Below, piece after piece: positions 9,663-19,581 of a stretch of 33,353 nt of DNA. The notes under the pieces are model-generated. The model did not search any database. It was given only the letters and a program-made list of their open reading frames with translations, and was not told where the DNA came from. Within the stretch, counting starts at the first letter, position 1; each line of letters opens with the position of its first letter. The position numbers were made by a program, and so were the translations under genes. This DNA is from Crenobacter oryzisoli (lineage in GTDB: Bacteria > Pseudomonadota > Gammaproteobacteria > Burkholderiales > Chromobacteriaceae): the NCBI RefSeq assembly GCF_030385785.1, contig NZ_JAUEDK010000048.1:1-33353 (forward strand), given 5' to 3'.

Positions 9663-9857
9663 ATGATGACAAAGCATGTCCTTCTTGCCCTTCTCGTCGC
9701 TCTTGGTTCGACGGCCGCCCTTGCCGAAAAAGGCGACGCCAATGGTCTCATCCAGCATGAACAGCGGGAAGCGATGAGAGCGGCTCAGGCTGCAAAAGCT
9801 GCACAGGGCCAAACGACCACACCGCAGCAAGGTCAGCAGCAGGCTCCGCAACAGTAA
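9663..9857 (+). CDS. Small exported Gln/Ala-rich protein of unknown function
   Basis: The 64-residue product has a clear Sec signal peptide (MMTKHVLLALLVALGSTAALA) with likely cleavage before EKGDAN, leaving a mature peptide of about 43 residues. The mature part is Ala- and Gln-rich and ends in QQG/QAPQQ repeats, so it is probably disordered. GAGGAG lies 4-7 nt before two consecutive ATG codons, which gives good translational support; either codon could start. I do not recognise a family. It lies after an AT-rich region and before a large hairpin at 9874-9922. A periplasmic or surface role is inferred from the signal peptide only. Confidence 0.65.
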   Translation: MMTKHVLLALLVALGSTAALAEKGDANGLIQHEQREAMRAAQAAKAAQGQTTTPQQGQQQAPQQ

Positions 9858-9873
9858 TTCCGTCACCCCGCCC

Positions 9874-9929
9874 GGACCGGATGGTTCGAATCGGCTGCAT
9901 GGCTGGTTCGAGACACCGGTCCGAATCTT
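9874..9929 (+). terminator. Large hairpin, possible terminator
   Basis: GGACCGG (9874-9880) pairs with CCGGTCC (9916-9922). Inside, TCGAATCGGCT and GGCTGGTTCGA form an 11-bp stem if G-U pairs are allowed. A short TCTTTT follows about 5 nt later. The U tract is weak, so it could also be a structural element in the 3' end of the small gene's mRNA. Confidence 0.4.
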
Positions 9930-10037
9930 TTCGGCCACCCTTACCATCAGCCTTCCTTTGCGCCACTATGCTTCCTGGCCATACCCCGCTTCGTGGGCTG
10001 GTCAAACGAGTGGCCCAGCAAAAATGAGGAGACGGTC

Positions 10038-10295
10038 GTGTTTGAACTGATAGATGCAAAACCGGATGGGCACAGGGACATCATGGTACATGCCCGGCTC
10101 AATGGCATGCCGGTACACTTCCATATCACCTCTGATGCCGTCGATGACTTCCTGCGCACCGAGCAGGCTGGAGTTGAAAGTTCGGCCTCGGCCTTGATCC
10201 GCAATTGGGAGCGTTTTGCTTCCCGTGTCGAAGGGTTTGTCGTCCGACACGGCGAGCATGACTTCCTGCTTACTAGCGAGATGCTCAACCCCTAG
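10038..10295 (+). CDS. Small conserved-type hypothetical protein (DUF1488-like, uncertain)
   Basis: The 85-residue product begins at a GTG preceded by GAGGAG 7 nt upstream; a longer frame from 9993 lacks such support. The pattern (a short N-terminal strand, then the HARLNGMPVHFHITSDAVDDF block, then ALIRNWERFASRVEGFVVR and a final strand) resembles the DUF1488 layout of small cytosolic proteins. I am not sure of this match. No signal peptide, membrane segment or metal motif is visible. It runs toward the phosphatase gene (convergent, 38 nt apart) with no clear terminator between them. Confidence 0.6.
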   Translation: MFELIDAKPDGHRDIMVHARLNGMPVHFHITSDAVDDFLRTEQAGVESSASALIRNWERFASRVEGFVVRHGEHDFLLTSEMLNP

Positions 10296-10333
10296 CCTAA
10301 TTATGCCGTTGCATGAACCGGACAAGCCGCTAG

Positions 10334-11026
10334 TCAGGCGCCCACCGAGATTGTTTCGAGGTCCCACAATCGGATGGCCGTCAATGCATTACCGTAAACC
10401 GCCCCAGTATCAATGTCGATGACATTGCCGAGCGCTTCGGGCATGGCGCGCGGGGTATGCCCGACGATCAGCGCCCGAAGGTCGGGTATACCGCGCTCAT
10501 TGCCACGCATGATTCGGTCTCGGCTCCACTGCGCCATCATCTGCAGTTGGATTGCAGTGTCTTCATCTTCCAGTGTGCGAGCAAACTGCCCCCAAGTCGG
10601 TAGCGGACAATCAGCGTGGACGATGCCAATAGGGCCCAACAAGGTCGCCACCTCGATCGCCAGCGGCAGGTCGGCGAAAGCCTTGCGATAGGCATCCTGT
10701 GCGAGCTTGGGTGCACGCAGAAACCAGCTCCCGCCAATGCTCTGGTAGTACGCCTTCGAGTCGTTGTCAGTCAGGTCAGTATCGAGCGCTATTTGCTCAT
10801 GATTGCCGCGCACGCTGTAAAGCCAAGGTAGGGCCAGCAGATTCAGCACCCCTGCAGAATCCGGCCCACGGTCCACCAAGTCGCCCACGCTGAACAGCCG
10901 ATCGGCGGCCTCATCGAAGTTGATCTCACGCAATAGCGCCTTCAAGAGACCAAAACAGCCGTGCAGATCGCCAACTACCCAGTCGTTGCCCTGAGTGTTT
11001 TCCTCGAATCGCTTGAGCGTAATCAC
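10334..11026 (-). CDS. PPP-family serine/threonine protein phosphatase (lambda PP / PrpA-like)
   Basis: This is a cytosolic metallophosphoesterase of 230 residues. The three family motifs are GDLHG (19-23), GDLVDRGP (48-55) and GNHE (74-77). The later metal-ligand histidines lie in VHADCPLP and IVGHTP. E. coli PrpA/PrpB and phage lambda phosphatase have the same size and layout and remove phosphate from Ser/Thr (and Tyr) residues. I chose the GTG at 11026: CTGGAG lies 9 nt upstream, and it leaves 15 residues before WVVGDLHGC, as in lambda PP. An upstream GTG at 11053 would add nine residues. It is a single gene between a small hypothetical gene and tRNA-Thr, and the partner protein is unknown. 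Confidence 0.9.
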   Translation of the reverse strand: MITLKRFEENTQGNDWVVGDLHGCFGLLKALLREINFDEAADRLFSVGDLVDRGPDSAGVLNLLALPWLYSVRGNHEQIALDTDLTDNDSKAYYQSIGGSWFLRAPKLAQDAYRKAFADLPLAIEVATLLGPIGIVHADCPLPTWGQFARTLEDEDTAIQLQMMAQWSRDRIMRGNERGIPDLRALIVGHTPRAMPEALGNVIDIDTGAVYGNALTAIRLWDLETISVGA

Positions 11027-11256
11027 ATTCTGCTTCTCCAGCCTTGAGGCCACTGTGCCTACACTAAACCGTACCGGAAACAGGCCATGTTCCTTACTTC
11101 TAACTTTAACTTTGATTGGCGAAACAGTATGAGGCTGCCAAGAGAGATCATCGGCACATGATCATCAAGCCAGGAGACAGGGCCGCAAAATGGCAGGTTC
11201 TAGGGGGCGTGAGCTGCGCGAAGAAGGGGGCAGAATCATTTTATATAGAACAAGGC

Positions 11257-11285
11257 TTGTCGAAAGCGTCGTGTTTATGGATAAT
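11257..11285 (+). promoter_or_regulatory. Promoter of tRNA-Thr
   Basis: TTGTCG (11257-11262), a 17-nt spacer and GATAAT (11280-11285) form a good sigma-70 promoter. The discriminator GCGCC is GC-rich, as in stringently controlled tRNA promoters. Transcription would start just before the mature tRNA at 11295. Confidence 0.75.
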
Positions 11286-11294
11286 GCGCCTTCC

Positions 11295-11370
11295 GCCGGT
11301 GTAGCTCAGTTGGTAGAGCAGCTGACTTGTAATCAGAAGGTCGAGGGTTCGACTCCTTTCACCGGCACCA
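11295..11370 (+). tRNA. tRNA-Thr (anticodon UGU)
   Basis: The 76-nt gene folds as a full cloverleaf: acceptor GCCGGTG/CACCGGC, D arm GCTC/GAGC, an anticodon loop CTTGTAA with anticodon TGT, and a T arm with TTCGACT. It reads ACA and, by wobble, other Thr codons. The CCA end is encoded. It has its own promoter and a terminator and appears monocistronic. The outermost anticodon-stem pair is G-A, a minor oddity. No integrase or duplicated 3' end is seen nearby, so it shows no sign of use as an attachment site. Confidence 0.97.
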
Positions 11371-11375
11371 GAATT

Positions 11376-11409
11376 AAAGGGTTATGCATATGATGCATAA
11401 CCCTTTTTT
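11376..11409 (+). terminator. Intrinsic terminator of tRNA-Thr
   Basis: AAAGGGTTATGCAT and ATGCATAACCCTTT pair perfectly around a 3-nt loop, with six T residues at the end of the stem. It starts 6 nt after the encoded CCA. Confidence 0.92.
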
Positions 11410-11469
11410 CATTTCTCCGAACTTTATTTTCCGTTAGGCGACTGACCCCTTGCGGGTCAACCGGGCTCG

Positions 11470-11913
11470 TCAGCTCCCGTCGGGACGCCGAAACAGCGGG
11501 CGCAGCACCTCCAGCGCCTGATGAATCTGCTCAAGCTGCTCGCTGCTGCATGTGGTCAGAGCCTCGCTGATCCTGATCAGCGTTTCGTCACGGGCGTGTC
11601 TTACGATGGTGGCCCCCTGTTCGCTCAGTTCCAGGGAGATGCGACGCCGATCGTCGGGAGGGACGGTAACCTTGATCAGCCCCTGTTTGACGATGCGGTC
11701 AACCATGGTTGACGTTGTGGCGGTGGTAACGCCTAGATGCTTGGCAATGTCGCCGAGCGAACAGCCTGGATGACGACGTAGAAACAATAAGCAGCGTAGC
11801 TGTGGCACGGTAACCCGGGCATCGGCATTTTGGCGCATATGACTGCGAATGGCATGCATCAGCTCGGGAATCGTTTCGAGCAACTGTTGCGCACAAAGAT
11901 CGGGACTGGTCAC
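11470..11913 (-). CDS. MarR-family transcriptional regulator, probable efflux-pump regulator
   Basis: The 147-residue product is a dimeric winged-helix regulator of the MarR family. The recognition helix region is GDIAKHLGVTTATTSTMVDRIVKQGL, followed by the wing with PPDDRRRISLELSEQG, which carries the conserved DxRR motif. The start is a GTG at 11913. The gene is divergent from mdtA with 137 nt between, the arrangement of MexR/EmrR-type local repressors that are released by drugs or oxidants. Inference: it represses the pump operon and itself. The shared region contains three tandem 9-nt repeats that overlap a possible marR promoter and a nested palindrome that overlaps a possible mdtA -35. 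Confidence 0.9.
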   Translation of the reverse strand: MTSPDLCAQQLLETIPELMHAIRSHMRQNADARVTVPQLRCLLFLRRHPGCSLGDIAKHLGVTTATTSTMVDRIVKQGLIKVTVPPDDRRRISLELSEQGATIVRHARDETLIRISEALTTCSSEQLEQIHQALEVLRPLFRRPDGS

Positions 11914-11928
11914 GGGTTTCGTTTCTTT

Positions 11929-11955
11929 ACAAAGTTTACAAAGCTAACAAAGTTT
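11929..11955. repeat. Three tandem 9-nt repeats (ACAAAGTTT type) before marR
   Basis: ACAAAGTTT, ACAAAGCTA and ACAAAGTTT follow one another at 11929, 11938 and 11947 without gaps. On the minus strand they overlap a possible marR promoter (TTGTTA, 16 nt, TAAACT). A 9-nt period is near one helical turn, so a regulator could bind one face, but this is inference. Confidence 0.7.
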
Positions 11956-11965
11956 AACAACGATA

Positions 11966-11997
11966 TAGTTAGGCCTGCTAAGTAACTAGTCTAATAT
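11966..11997 (+). promoter_or_regulatory. Candidate operator and promoter of the mdtABC operon
   Basis: TAGTTA (11966-11971) and TAACTA (11983-11988) are inverted repeats, and nested inside are TTAG (11969) and CTAA (11978). The same stretch contains a possible -35 TTAGGC (11969-11974) and, 17 nt on, -10 TAATAT (11992-11997). A repressor bound here would block the promoter. The palindrome is seen directly; that MarR binds it is inference. Confidence 0.5.
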
Positions 11998-12050
11998 AGC
12001 AAACAACCGGAATTCTCCGCAGCGAAACCGTTCTTGCGAGCTCTCTTCTG

Positions 12051-13361
12051 ATGGCCACCCCACCCCCTCCTCAACACGAACCGACATCTACATCTTCCCT
12101 GTCTAAGTCCGATAGTGGACGAAAAAAGCTGCTTGCGGTGCTGGTCATTGCGGCCATTGCCGGATTAGGGTGGCATTTTATGCACCAGAGCCCCGCCGAC
12201 GGTGCTGGCTATCAAAGCGGCCGCCACGGAATGGGCAAGACGGGGGCACCTCAACCGGTGACGGCCAAGCCGGCGGTCAAGACCGACATGACGGTGTATC
12301 TGAACGCACTCGGCACGGTGACCGCCAACTATACGGCCACAGTACGTAGTTTGGTCAACGGTCAGCTCGAGAAGGTTTACTTCCACGAAGGGCAGCAGGT
12401 CAAGGCGGGCGATCTGTTGGCCCAGGTAGATCCGCGGCCGTTCCAGGTGCTGTTGACCCAGGCCGAGGGCCAGTTGGCCAAGGATCAGGCGCTGCTGAAG
12501 AACGCCCAGATCGACCTGCTGCGTTACAAGGCACTGTTGGCTCAGAACTCGATCGCCGAGCAGCAGGTCGCGACGCAGGAGGCGCTGGTGCGCCAGTATC
12601 AGGGCTCGGTCAAGGCCGATCAGGGACAGGTGGACAGCGCCAAGCTACAGCTAACCTACAGCCGCATCACTGCGCCGATCAGCGGTCGCGTCGGCCTGCG
12701 TCAGGTCGACCCGGGCAACAATGTGTCCACCGGTGATACCAACGGCATCGTGGTGATCACGCAGGAGCAGCCGATGAATGTGGTCTACCCGGTGCCTGAG
12801 GCCAGCCTAGGCGCGATCATCAAGGCGCGCCGGACCGGTGGCCCTCTGCCGGTGGAGGCCTGGGACCGTGAGAACACCGTGAAGCTCGCCGATGGCAAGC
12901 TGCTGACCACCGACAACCTGATCGATACCACCACCGGCACGCTTAAGCTGAAGGCGCAGTTCCAGAACACCGAGAACGCGCTGTTCCCCAATCAGTTCGT
13001 CAACATCAGGATGAAGCTGGAAACCCAGCAAGGCGTGACGGCGATTCCGACCGCGGCGCTGCAGCGCGGCAAGCAAGGCAACTTCGTCTATCTGGTAAAG
13101 CCAGACCAGACCGTAACGCTGCGTAAAGTTACGACCGGCCCAACCGAAGGTGATCAGGTGGCAGTAACCGATGGCCTGCAGCCGGGCGACCTCGTCGTCG
13201 TCGATGGTGTCGACCAGCTGCGCGAAGGCACCAAAATCGTGCAGGTCAAGCCGGGGGGCAGTGGCGGCAAGCACAAGGGACCGCATGGCAAGGGCGCCAG
13301 CGACAATGCGGCAAGTGGCCCGGCCGGTGAAGCAAGCAAGCACCACAAGGGTCAGGCATGA
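12051..13361 (+). CDS. mdtA: RND efflux pump periplasmic adaptor (MdtA/MuxA type)
   Basis: The 436-residue membrane-fusion protein has one N-terminal membrane anchor at about 26-44, followed by a lipoyl/barrel-sandwich domain ([22 protein letters not shown], then [19 protein letters not shown]). Next come an alpha-hairpin with [26 protein letters not shown] and the return lipoyl half ending [13 protein letters not shown], then beta-barrel and membrane-proximal domains. It links the RND pump to the outer-membrane channel. The extreme C-terminus is Lys/His/Gly-rich and probably disordered. No Shine-Dalgarno is evident before the ATG. The stop overlaps the start of mdtB as ATGA. It is a little longer than E. 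coli MdtA (415) because of both tails. Confidence 0.94.
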   Translation: MATPPPPQHEPTSTSSLSKSDSGRKKLLAVLVIAAIAGLGWHFMHQSPADGAGYQSGRHGMGKTGAPQPVTAKPAVKTDMTVYLNALGTVTANYTATVRSLVNGQLEKVYFHEGQQVKAGDLLAQVDPRPFQVLLTQAEGQLAKDQALLKNAQIDLLRYKALLAQNSIAEQQVATQEALVRQYQGSVKADQGQVDSAKLQLTYSRITAPISGRVGLRQVDPGNNVSTGDTNGIVVITQEQPMNVVYPVPEASLGAIIKARRTGGPLPVEAWDRENTVKLADGKLLTTDNLIDTTTGTLKLKAQFQNTENALFPNQFVNIRMKLETQQGVTAIPTAALQRGKQGNFVYLVKPDQTVTLRKVTTGPTEGDQVAVTDGLQPGDLVVVDGVDQLREGTKIVQVKPGGSGGKHKGPHGKGASDNAASGPAGEASKHHKGQA

Positions 13362-16300
13362 ACCCGTCCCGCCCGTTTATCCTGAGGCCGGTCGCGACCA
13401 CGCTGCTAATGGTGGCGCTGCTGCTGGCCGGCCTGGTTGGCTACCGGGCGCTGTCGATTTCGGCGCTGCCTGAGGTCGATTACCCTACCATCCAGGTGGT
13501 GACGCTCTACCCGGGGGCCAGCCCCGATGTAACCACCTCGTCGATCACCGCCCCGCTCGAACGCCAGTTCGGTCAGATGCCTGGCCTGAAACAGATGGCG
13601 TCAAAAAGCTCTGGTGGCGCGTCGGTGATCACGTTGCAGTTCAACCTGGATCTAAGCCTCGACATTGCCGAGCAGGAGGTGCAGGCCGCCATCAACGCCG
13701 CGTCAAACTTGCTGCCGAGCGACCTACCGAACCCGCCGATCTACAGCAAGGTCAACCCGGCCGATCCGCCGGTACTGACGCTGGCGGTGACCTCCAAGAC
13801 GCTGCCAATGACTCAGGTGCAGGACCTGGTCGACACCCGCCTTGCGCAGAAGATTTCGCAAGTGTCGGGCGTGGGCCTGGTCAGCCTGTCAGGCGGGCAG
13901 CGCCCGGCGGTGCGTGTCAACTTCAACCCGCAGGCACTGGCCGCCTACGGGTTGGATAGCGAGACGGTGCGCACCGCGATCGGGGCGGCCAATGTGAACA
14001 CTCCGAAGGGCAGCTTCGACGGCCCTGCCCGCTCGTCGACCCTGTCGGCCAACGACCAGCTGCAATCCCCGTCGGACTACAGCCATCTGATCGTCGCGTA
14101 CAAGAATGGCGCGGCGGTGCGTCTGAGCGACATCGCCACCGTGGTCGAGGATGCCGAGAACAATCGGCTGGCAGCCTGGGCCGACAAGGAGCCGGCGATC
14201 ATCGTCAACGTACAGCGCCAGCCTGGCGCCAATGTGATCCAGACCGTCGATCACATTCGTACGCTGCTGCCAGCGTTGCAGCAGTCGTTGCCAGGAGCGA
14301 TCGAGGTCAAGGTACTGACCGACCGCACTACCACGATCCGCTCGTCGGTCGCCGACGTGCAGTTCGAGCTGGTGCTGGCGGTGGCGCTGGTGGTGATGGT
14401 GATTTTCCTGTTCCTGCGCAATGTGTCAGCGACGATCATCCCGAGCGTGGCGGTGCCGCTGTCGCTGGTCGGCACCTTCGGCGTGATGTACCTGGCTGGT
14501 TTCTCGATCAACAACCTGACCCTGATGGCGCTAACCATCGCCACCGGTTTCGTGGTGGACGATGCGATCGTGGTGATCGAGAACATCTCGCGCTACATCG
14601 AACAGGGAGACACGCCGCTGCAGGCGGCGCTGAAGGGGGCTGGCGAGATCGGCTTCACCATCATCTCGCTGACCATTTCGCTGGTGGCGGTACTGATTCC
14701 GCTGTTGTTCATGGGCGATGTGGTCGGCCGACTGTTCCGCGAGTTCGCAATCACGCTGGCGGTGTCGATCCTGATTTCCGGGGTGATCTCGCTGACGCTG
14801 ACGCCGATGATGTGCGCCAAGCTGCTGCACCACACCCCGCACGATCAGCAAAGCCGGTTCAGCCAGGCGAGCGAGGACTTTTTCAACAATGTGATCGGTC
14901 GCTACGGCAAGATGTTGCGCTGGGTGCTCGACCACCAAAAGATGACGCTGCTCGTGGCGTTGAGCACGCTGGTATTGACCGTCGCAATGGTCTACTTCAT
15001 CCCGAAGGGCTTCTTCCCGCAGCAGGATAACGGTGTACTGCAAGGCATCACCGAGGCGCCGCAGTCGATCTCGTTCTCGGCGATGGCCGACCGACAGCAG
15101 CTGCTGGCCGCCGAGCTGCTGAAGGACCCCGACGTCGAGAGCCTGTCGTCATTCATCGGCGTCGACGGCGTCACCACCACGCTCAACAGCGGCCGCATGC
15201 AGATCAATCTGAAGCCGCTGGAGGAACGCAGCGAACGCGCGCCGGCGATCATCCAGCGCCTGCAGCAGCGGGCCGCCAACGTGCCGGGCATCTCGATCTA
15301 TCTGCAGCCGGTGCAGGACCTGACCATCGAGGACAGCATCAGCCGTACGCAGTACCAGTTCACCCTGCAGGCGGGGAGTCTAGACGAGTTGAGCACCTGG
15401 GTGCCGAAGCTGGTGCACCAGCTGCAGAAGGAGCCGGCGCTGGCCGACGTGGCGAGCGACCTGCAGGACCGCGGCCTCGTCAGCTACATCAACATCGACC
15501 GCGACACCGCCAGCCGGCTCGGCATCACCATGGCGTCGATCGATCAGGCGCTGTACGACGCGTTCGGCCAACGTCTGGTCTCGACGATCTTCACCCAGTC
15601 CAACCAGTACCGTGTGGTGCTCGGCGTGGATGCGCGGCATGCCACCGGGCCGCACGCGCTTGACGGCATCTATCTGACGTCGGCATCGGGCACAATGGTG
15701 CCGCTGAACACCATCGCCAAGGTCGAGGAGCGCAACGGCGCGCTGGTGATCAACCACCTGGCGCAGTTCCCTTCGGTGACCGTGTCGTTCAACTTGGCAC
15801 CCGGCGCCTCGCTCGGTGATGCGGTGGAGGCGATCCGTACGGCCGAGGGCCAGATCGGCATGCCGGCCGACATCATCACCAGCTTCCAGGGCGCGGCACT
15901 CGCGTTCCAGGCGGCTCTGGGCAATGAGATCTGGCTGATCCTGGCCGCGATCGTCTCGATGTATATCGTGCTGGGTGTGCTGTACGAGAGCTATATCCAC
16001 CCGATCACGATCCTGTCGACGCTGCCGACCGCCGGCGTCGGCGCGCTGTTGGCGCTGATGTTGTCCGGCCAGGACCTGTCGGTGATCGCCATCATCGGCA
16101 TCATCCTTCTGATCGGTATCGTGAAGAAGAACGCGATCATGATGATCGACTTTGCGCTGGCGGCCGAGCGCGAGCGCGGCCTACCGCCTCGCGAGGCGAT
16201 CTACGAGGCCTGCCTGCTGCGCTTTAGACCGATCCTGATGACCACGATGGCCGCCCTGCTCGGCGCCGTGCCGCTGATGCTGAGCTTCGGCGTGGGTGCC

Positions 16301-16456
16301 GAGCTGCGTCGACCGCTCGGTATCGCAATGGTCGGCGGCCTGATCGTCAGCCAGGTGCTGACGCTGTTCACCACGCCGGTGATCTACCTGATGTTCGACC
16401 GGCTGGCGCAGCGCTTCTACCGCCCTGCCCTGGACACCGAGGACGGCGCGGCATGA
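13358..16456 (+). CDS. mdtB: RND efflux transporter, MdtB/MuxB subunit
   Basis: The 1032-residue inner-membrane proton/drug antiporter has the usual RND layout: an N-terminal transmembrane helix, a large periplasmic loop, six helices, then the repeat of this pattern. The start [32 protein letters not shown] and [19 protein letters not shown] closely follow E. coli MdtB. The proton-relay pair D401-D402 lies in TM4 (FVVDDAIVV). MdtB and MdtC form a B2C heterotrimer in E. coli. The gene overlaps its neighbours on both sides by ATGA, which suggests translational coupling and fixed stoichiometry. In E. coli the pump exports novobiocin, bile salts and other amphiphiles; substrates here are not known. 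Confidence 0.96.
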   Translation: MNPSRPFILRPVATTLLMVALLLAGLVGYRALSISALPEVDYPTIQVVTLYPGASPDVTTSSITAPLERQFGQMPGLKQMASKSSGGASVITLQFNLDLSLDIAEQEVQAAINAASNLLPSDLPNPPIYSKVNPADPPVLTLAVTSKTLPMTQVQDLVDTRLAQKISQVSGVGLVSLSGGQRPAVRVNFNPQALAAYGLDSETVRTAIGAANVNTPKGSFDGPARSSTLSANDQLQSPSDYSHLIVAYKNGAAVRLSDIATVVEDAENNRLAAWADKEPAIIVNVQRQPGANVIQTVDHIRTLLPALQQSLPGAIEVKVLTDRTTTIRSSVADVQFELVLAVALVVMVIFLFLRNVSATIIPSVAVPLSLVGTFGVMYLAGFSINNLTLMALTIATGFVVDDAIVVIENISRYIEQGDTPLQAALKGAGEIGFTIISLTISLVAVLIPLLFMGDVVGRLFREFAITLAVSILISGVISLTLTPMMCAKLLHHTPHDQQSRFSQASEDFFNNVIGRYGKMLRWVLDHQKMTLLVALSTLVLTVAMVYFIPKGFFPQQDNGVLQGITEAPQSISFSAMADRQQLLAAELLKDPDVESLSSFIGVDGVTTTLNSGRMQINLKPLEERSERAPAIIQRLQQRAANVPGISIYLQPVQDLTIEDSISRTQYQFTLQAGSLDELSTWVPKLVHQLQKEPALADVASDLQDRGLVSYINIDRDTASRLGITMASIDQALYDAFGQRLVSTIFTQSNQYRVVLGVDARHATGPHALDGIYLTSASGTMVPLNTIAKVEERNGALVINHLAQFPSVTVSFNLAPGASLGDAVEAIRTAEGQIGMPADIITSFQGAALAFQAALGNEIWLILAAIVSMYIVLGVLYESYIHPITILSTLPTAGVGALLALMLSGQDLSVIAIIGIILLIGIVKKNAIMMIDFALAAERERGLPPREAIYEACLLRFRPILMTTMAALLGAVPLMLSFGVGAELRRPLGIAMVGGLIVSQVLTLFTTPVIYLMFDRLAQRFYRPALDTEDGAA

Positions 16457-19400
16457 GCGGAATCTCCTCGGCCTTCATCAAGCGGCCGGTCGCCACCTGG
16501 TTGTTGACGCTGGCGATCGTGCTGGCCGGTGCGGTTAGCTTTCGCCTGCTACCGGTGTCGCCGCTGCCGCAGGTCGACTATCCGACCATCTCGGTGTCGG
16601 CATCGTTGCCTGGCGCCAGCCCCGAGACGATGGCATCGACGGTGGCGACGCCACTGGAGCGCGCGCTCGGGCGCATCGCCGGCATCAACGAGATGACCTC
16701 GAGCAGCTCGCTCGGCTCGACCCGGATCACGCTGCAGTTCGACCTTAACCGCGACATCAACGGTGCGGCGCGCGACGTGCAGGCGGCGATCAACGCCGCG
16801 CGCAACCTGCTACCGACCGGCCTGCCGAGCAACCCGACCTATCGCAAGGTCAACCCGGCTGACGCGCCGATCATGATCGTGGCGCTGACTTCGGACACGA
16901 TGCCGCAGCCCAAGCTGTACGACGTGGCATCGACGGTGCTGGCGCAACGCATCCTGCAGATCGACGGGGTCGGCGACGTGTCGGTCGGTGGCAGCTCGCT
17001 GCCGGCGGTGCGGGTCGAGTTGAATCCGGATGCGCTGTCGCATCAGGGGGTGGAACTCGACCAGGTCGGCGCCGCGCTGGCGGCGGCCAACCAACGTCGG
17101 CCGAAAGGAGCATTCGAGTCGGGCGACAAGCGCTGGCAGATCGAGACCAATGACGAGGCGAAGACGGCGGCCGATTACCTGCCGCTGATTATCAACTACA
17201 ACACCAAGACCGGGGCTGCGGTGCGCCTCTCCGACGTCGCTGCTGTCAGCGACTCGTTGCAGGACGTGCGCAACGCCGGCTTTGCCGGCGGCCGGCAGTC
17301 GGTGCTGCTGGTGATCACCCGGGCACCGGGCGCCAACATCATCGAGACGGTCGACCGGGTCAAGGCGATGCTGCCGCAGCTGCAGACAATGATTCCAGCC
17401 TCGGTCAATGTGAACGTGATTCTCGACCGCTCGCCGACGATCCGCGCCTCGCTCAACGAAGTGGAGCGCTCGCTGATGATGGCGGTCGGCCTGGTGATCC
17501 TGGTCGTCTACCTGTTCTTGAAGAACGGCCGCGCCACGCTGGTACCGGCGGTGGCGGTGCCGGTATCGCTGGTCGGCTCGTTCGCCGCGATGTATCTGTG
17601 CGGCTTTAGCCTCAACAACCTGTCGCTGATGGCGCTAACGATCGCCACCGGCTTCGTTGTCGATGACGCGATCGTGGTGCTGGAAAACATCTCGCGCCAT
17701 ATCGAGGAAGGCGTGCCACCGATGCGCGCAGCAATATTGGGCGCGCGTGAGGTGGGGTTCACCGTGCTGTCGATGAGTCTGTCGCTAGTGGCGGTGTTCA
17801 TCCCATTCCTGTTCATGGGCGACATCGTCGGCCGGCTGTTCAGGGAATTTGCCGTGACGCTGACGGTGGCGATCATCATTTCGCTGGTGATCTCGCTGAC
17901 GACCACGCCGATGATGTGCGCCCGGCTGCTCAGGCGGGGCATGGAGCATGAGGAAGGCAACTGGCTGGTGCGCCGTTTTGGCCAGCTGCTGGAGCGGGTA
18001 CAGCATGGTTACGCGCGCACGCTGACCTGGGCGCTGGAGCACGCTCGCCTGATGATCGCACTGCTCGGCATCGCGGTGGTGCTGAACGTATATCTGTACG
18101 TGGCGATTCCGAAAGGCTTCTTCCCCGAGCAGGATACCGGGCGGATTTCCGGCTTCATTCAGGCCGACCAGAGCATCTCCTTCCAGGCGATGCGCCAGAA
18201 ACTGATCGACTTCATGAACATCGTGCGCGCCGATCCGGCGGTAGAGTCGGTGGCCGGCTTCACGGGCGGGTCGAGCATCAACAGCGGCCGGATGTTCGTG
18301 GCGCTCAAGCCGCTAAGCGAGCGCAGTGAAAACGCGCAGCAGGTGATCGCCCGCCTGCGCAAGAAGCTTGCCCATGAACCGGGCGCAAAACTGGTGCTCA
18401 ACCCGGTGCAGGACATCCGCATCGGCGGCCGCCAGAGCAACGCCACCTACCAGTACACGCTGCAGTCGGACGACCTGAAAGCACTGCGCACCTGGGAACC
18501 GCGTATCCTCGAGGCGCTGAAGAACGAGCCGACGCTGACCGACGTCAACACCGACCAGCAGGACAACGGTTTGGAGACAGCACTGATCTACGACCGCGAT
18601 ACCATCGCCCGGCTCGGCTTGACCGTCAGCCAGGTCAACAAGGTGCTCAACGCGGCGTTCGGCCAGAGCCAAGTGTCGACGATCTATCAGCCGCTCAACC
18701 AGTACAAGGTGGTGGTCGAGGTAGCGCCGGAATATACGCAAAGTCCGGAAACGCTGAAGAAGCTGTTCCTGATGGGGCCGGGCGGCAAGCCCATCCCCCT
18801 GTCGGCGTTCGCGCACTGGGCGCCGAGCAATGCGGCGCTCGCGGTCAACCACCAGGGCCAGTTTGCCGCGGCGACGATCTCGTTCAATATGCCGCAGGGG
18901 CTGTCGCTGTCGGATGCGTCGGCGACGATCAACCGGGTGATGGTGCAGCTGGGCGTGCCGTCGAGCATCCACGGCAACTTCGCAGGCACCGCGCAGGCCT
19001 TCCAAGAAAACCTGCGCAATCAGCTGATCCTGATCCTGGCTGCGCTGATCGCGGTCTACCTAGTGCTGGGCGTGCTATACGAGAGCTATGTACACCCGTT
19101 GACCATCCTGTCGACGCTGCCGTCGGCGGGTTTGGGTGCCCTGCTTGCACTGATGCTGTTCGGCAGCGAATTCAGCCTGATTGCATTGATCGGCATCCTG
19201 CTGTTGATCGGTATCGTGAAGAAGAACGCGATCATGATGATCGACTTCGCACTCGAGGCAGAGCGCCGCGACAACCTGTCCCCGCGCGAAGCGATCTTCC
19301 GAGCCTGTCAGCTGCGCTTCCGTCCGATCATGATGACGACGATGGCCGCCATGCTCGGCGCAGTGCCACTGGCCCTCGGCAGCGGGGACGGCGCTGAATT

Positions 19401-19578
19401 GCGCCGGCCGCTAGGCATCACCATCGTCGGCGGCCTGCTGATGAGCCAGCTGCTTACCCTCTATACCACCCCGGTTGTCTATCTGTATTTGGACCGGTTC
19501 CGCCTGTGGTGCCTCCGCCTGTGGCGCCGCAGTCACCCCGGCAACGACCTGCCGGCGGCGTTGGAAAACAAGGATTGA
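16453..19578 (+). CDS. mdtC: RND efflux transporter, MdtC/MuxC subunit
   Basis: The 1041-residue partner of MdtB matches E. coli MdtC in diagnostic stretches ([24 protein letters not shown], then [19 protein letters not shown] and [20 protein letters not shown] blocks). The TM4 aspartates are D404-D405 in [13 protein letters not shown]. In the E. coli heterotrimer MdtC is thought to be the drug-binding subunit while MdtB drives proton flow; this is family knowledge. The C-terminus is longer than usual and Arg-rich. It starts inside the mdtB stop (ATGA) and ends 3 nt before the outer-membrane factor gene. A 43-nt DNA segment is identical to one in mdtB. Confidence 0.96.
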   Translation: MSGISSAFIKRPVATWLLTLAIVLAGAVSFRLLPVSPLPQVDYPTISVSASLPGASPETMASTVATPLERALGRIAGINEMTSSSSLGSTRITLQFDLNRDINGAARDVQAAINAARNLLPTGLPSNPTYRKVNPADAPIMIVALTSDTMPQPKLYDVASTVLAQRILQIDGVGDVSVGGSSLPAVRVELNPDALSHQGVELDQVGAALAAANQRRPKGAFESGDKRWQIETNDEAKTAADYLPLIINYNTKTGAAVRLSDVAAVSDSLQDVRNAGFAGGRQSVLLVITRAPGANIIETVDRVKAMLPQLQTMIPASVNVNVILDRSPTIRASLNEVERSLMMAVGLVILVVYLFLKNGRATLVPAVAVPVSLVGSFAAMYLCGFSLNNLSLMALTIATGFVVDDAIVVLENISRHIEEGVPPMRAAILGAREVGFTVLSMSLSLVAVFIPFLFMGDIVGRLFREFAVTLTVAIIISLVISLTTTPMMCARLLRRGMEHEEGNWLVRRFGQLLERVQHGYARTLTWALEHARLMIALLGIAVVLNVYLYVAIPKGFFPEQDTGRISGFIQADQSISFQAMRQKLIDFMNIVRADPAVESVAGFTGGSSINSGRMFVALKPLSERSENAQQVIARLRKKLAHEPGAKLVLNPVQDIRIGGRQSNATYQYTLQSDDLKALRTWEPRILEALKNEPTLTDVNTDQQDNGLETALIYDRDTIARLGLTVSQVNKVLNAAFGQSQVSTIYQPLNQYKVVVEVAPEYTQSPETLKKLFLMGPGGKPIPLSAFAHWAPSNAALAVNHQGQFAAATISFNMPQGLSLSDASATINRVMVQLGVPSSIHGNFAGTAQAFQENLRNQLILILAALIAVYLVLGVLYESYVHPLTILSTLPSAGLGALLALMLFGSEFSLIALIGILLLIGIVKKNAIMMIDFALEAERRDNLSPREAIFRACQLRFRPIMMTTMAAMLGAVPLALGSGDGAELRRPLGITIVGGLLMSQLLTLYTTPVVYLYLDRFRLWCLRLWRRSHPGNDLPAALENKD

Positions 19579-19581
19579 TCA

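Noticed and set aside
9881..9912. Two GGTTCGA motifs resembling tRNA T-loops
   Set aside because: No acceptor, D or anticodon arms can be built around them; they are the arms of a hairpin.
11295..11370. tRNA-Thr as an integration site of a genomic island
   Set aside because: No integrase gene and no repeated tRNA 3' end were seen in the window.
11929..11955. Tandem 9-nt repeats considered as a CRISPR or phase-variable tract
   Set aside because: Far too short, no spacers, and only three units; a regulator-binding site is more likely.
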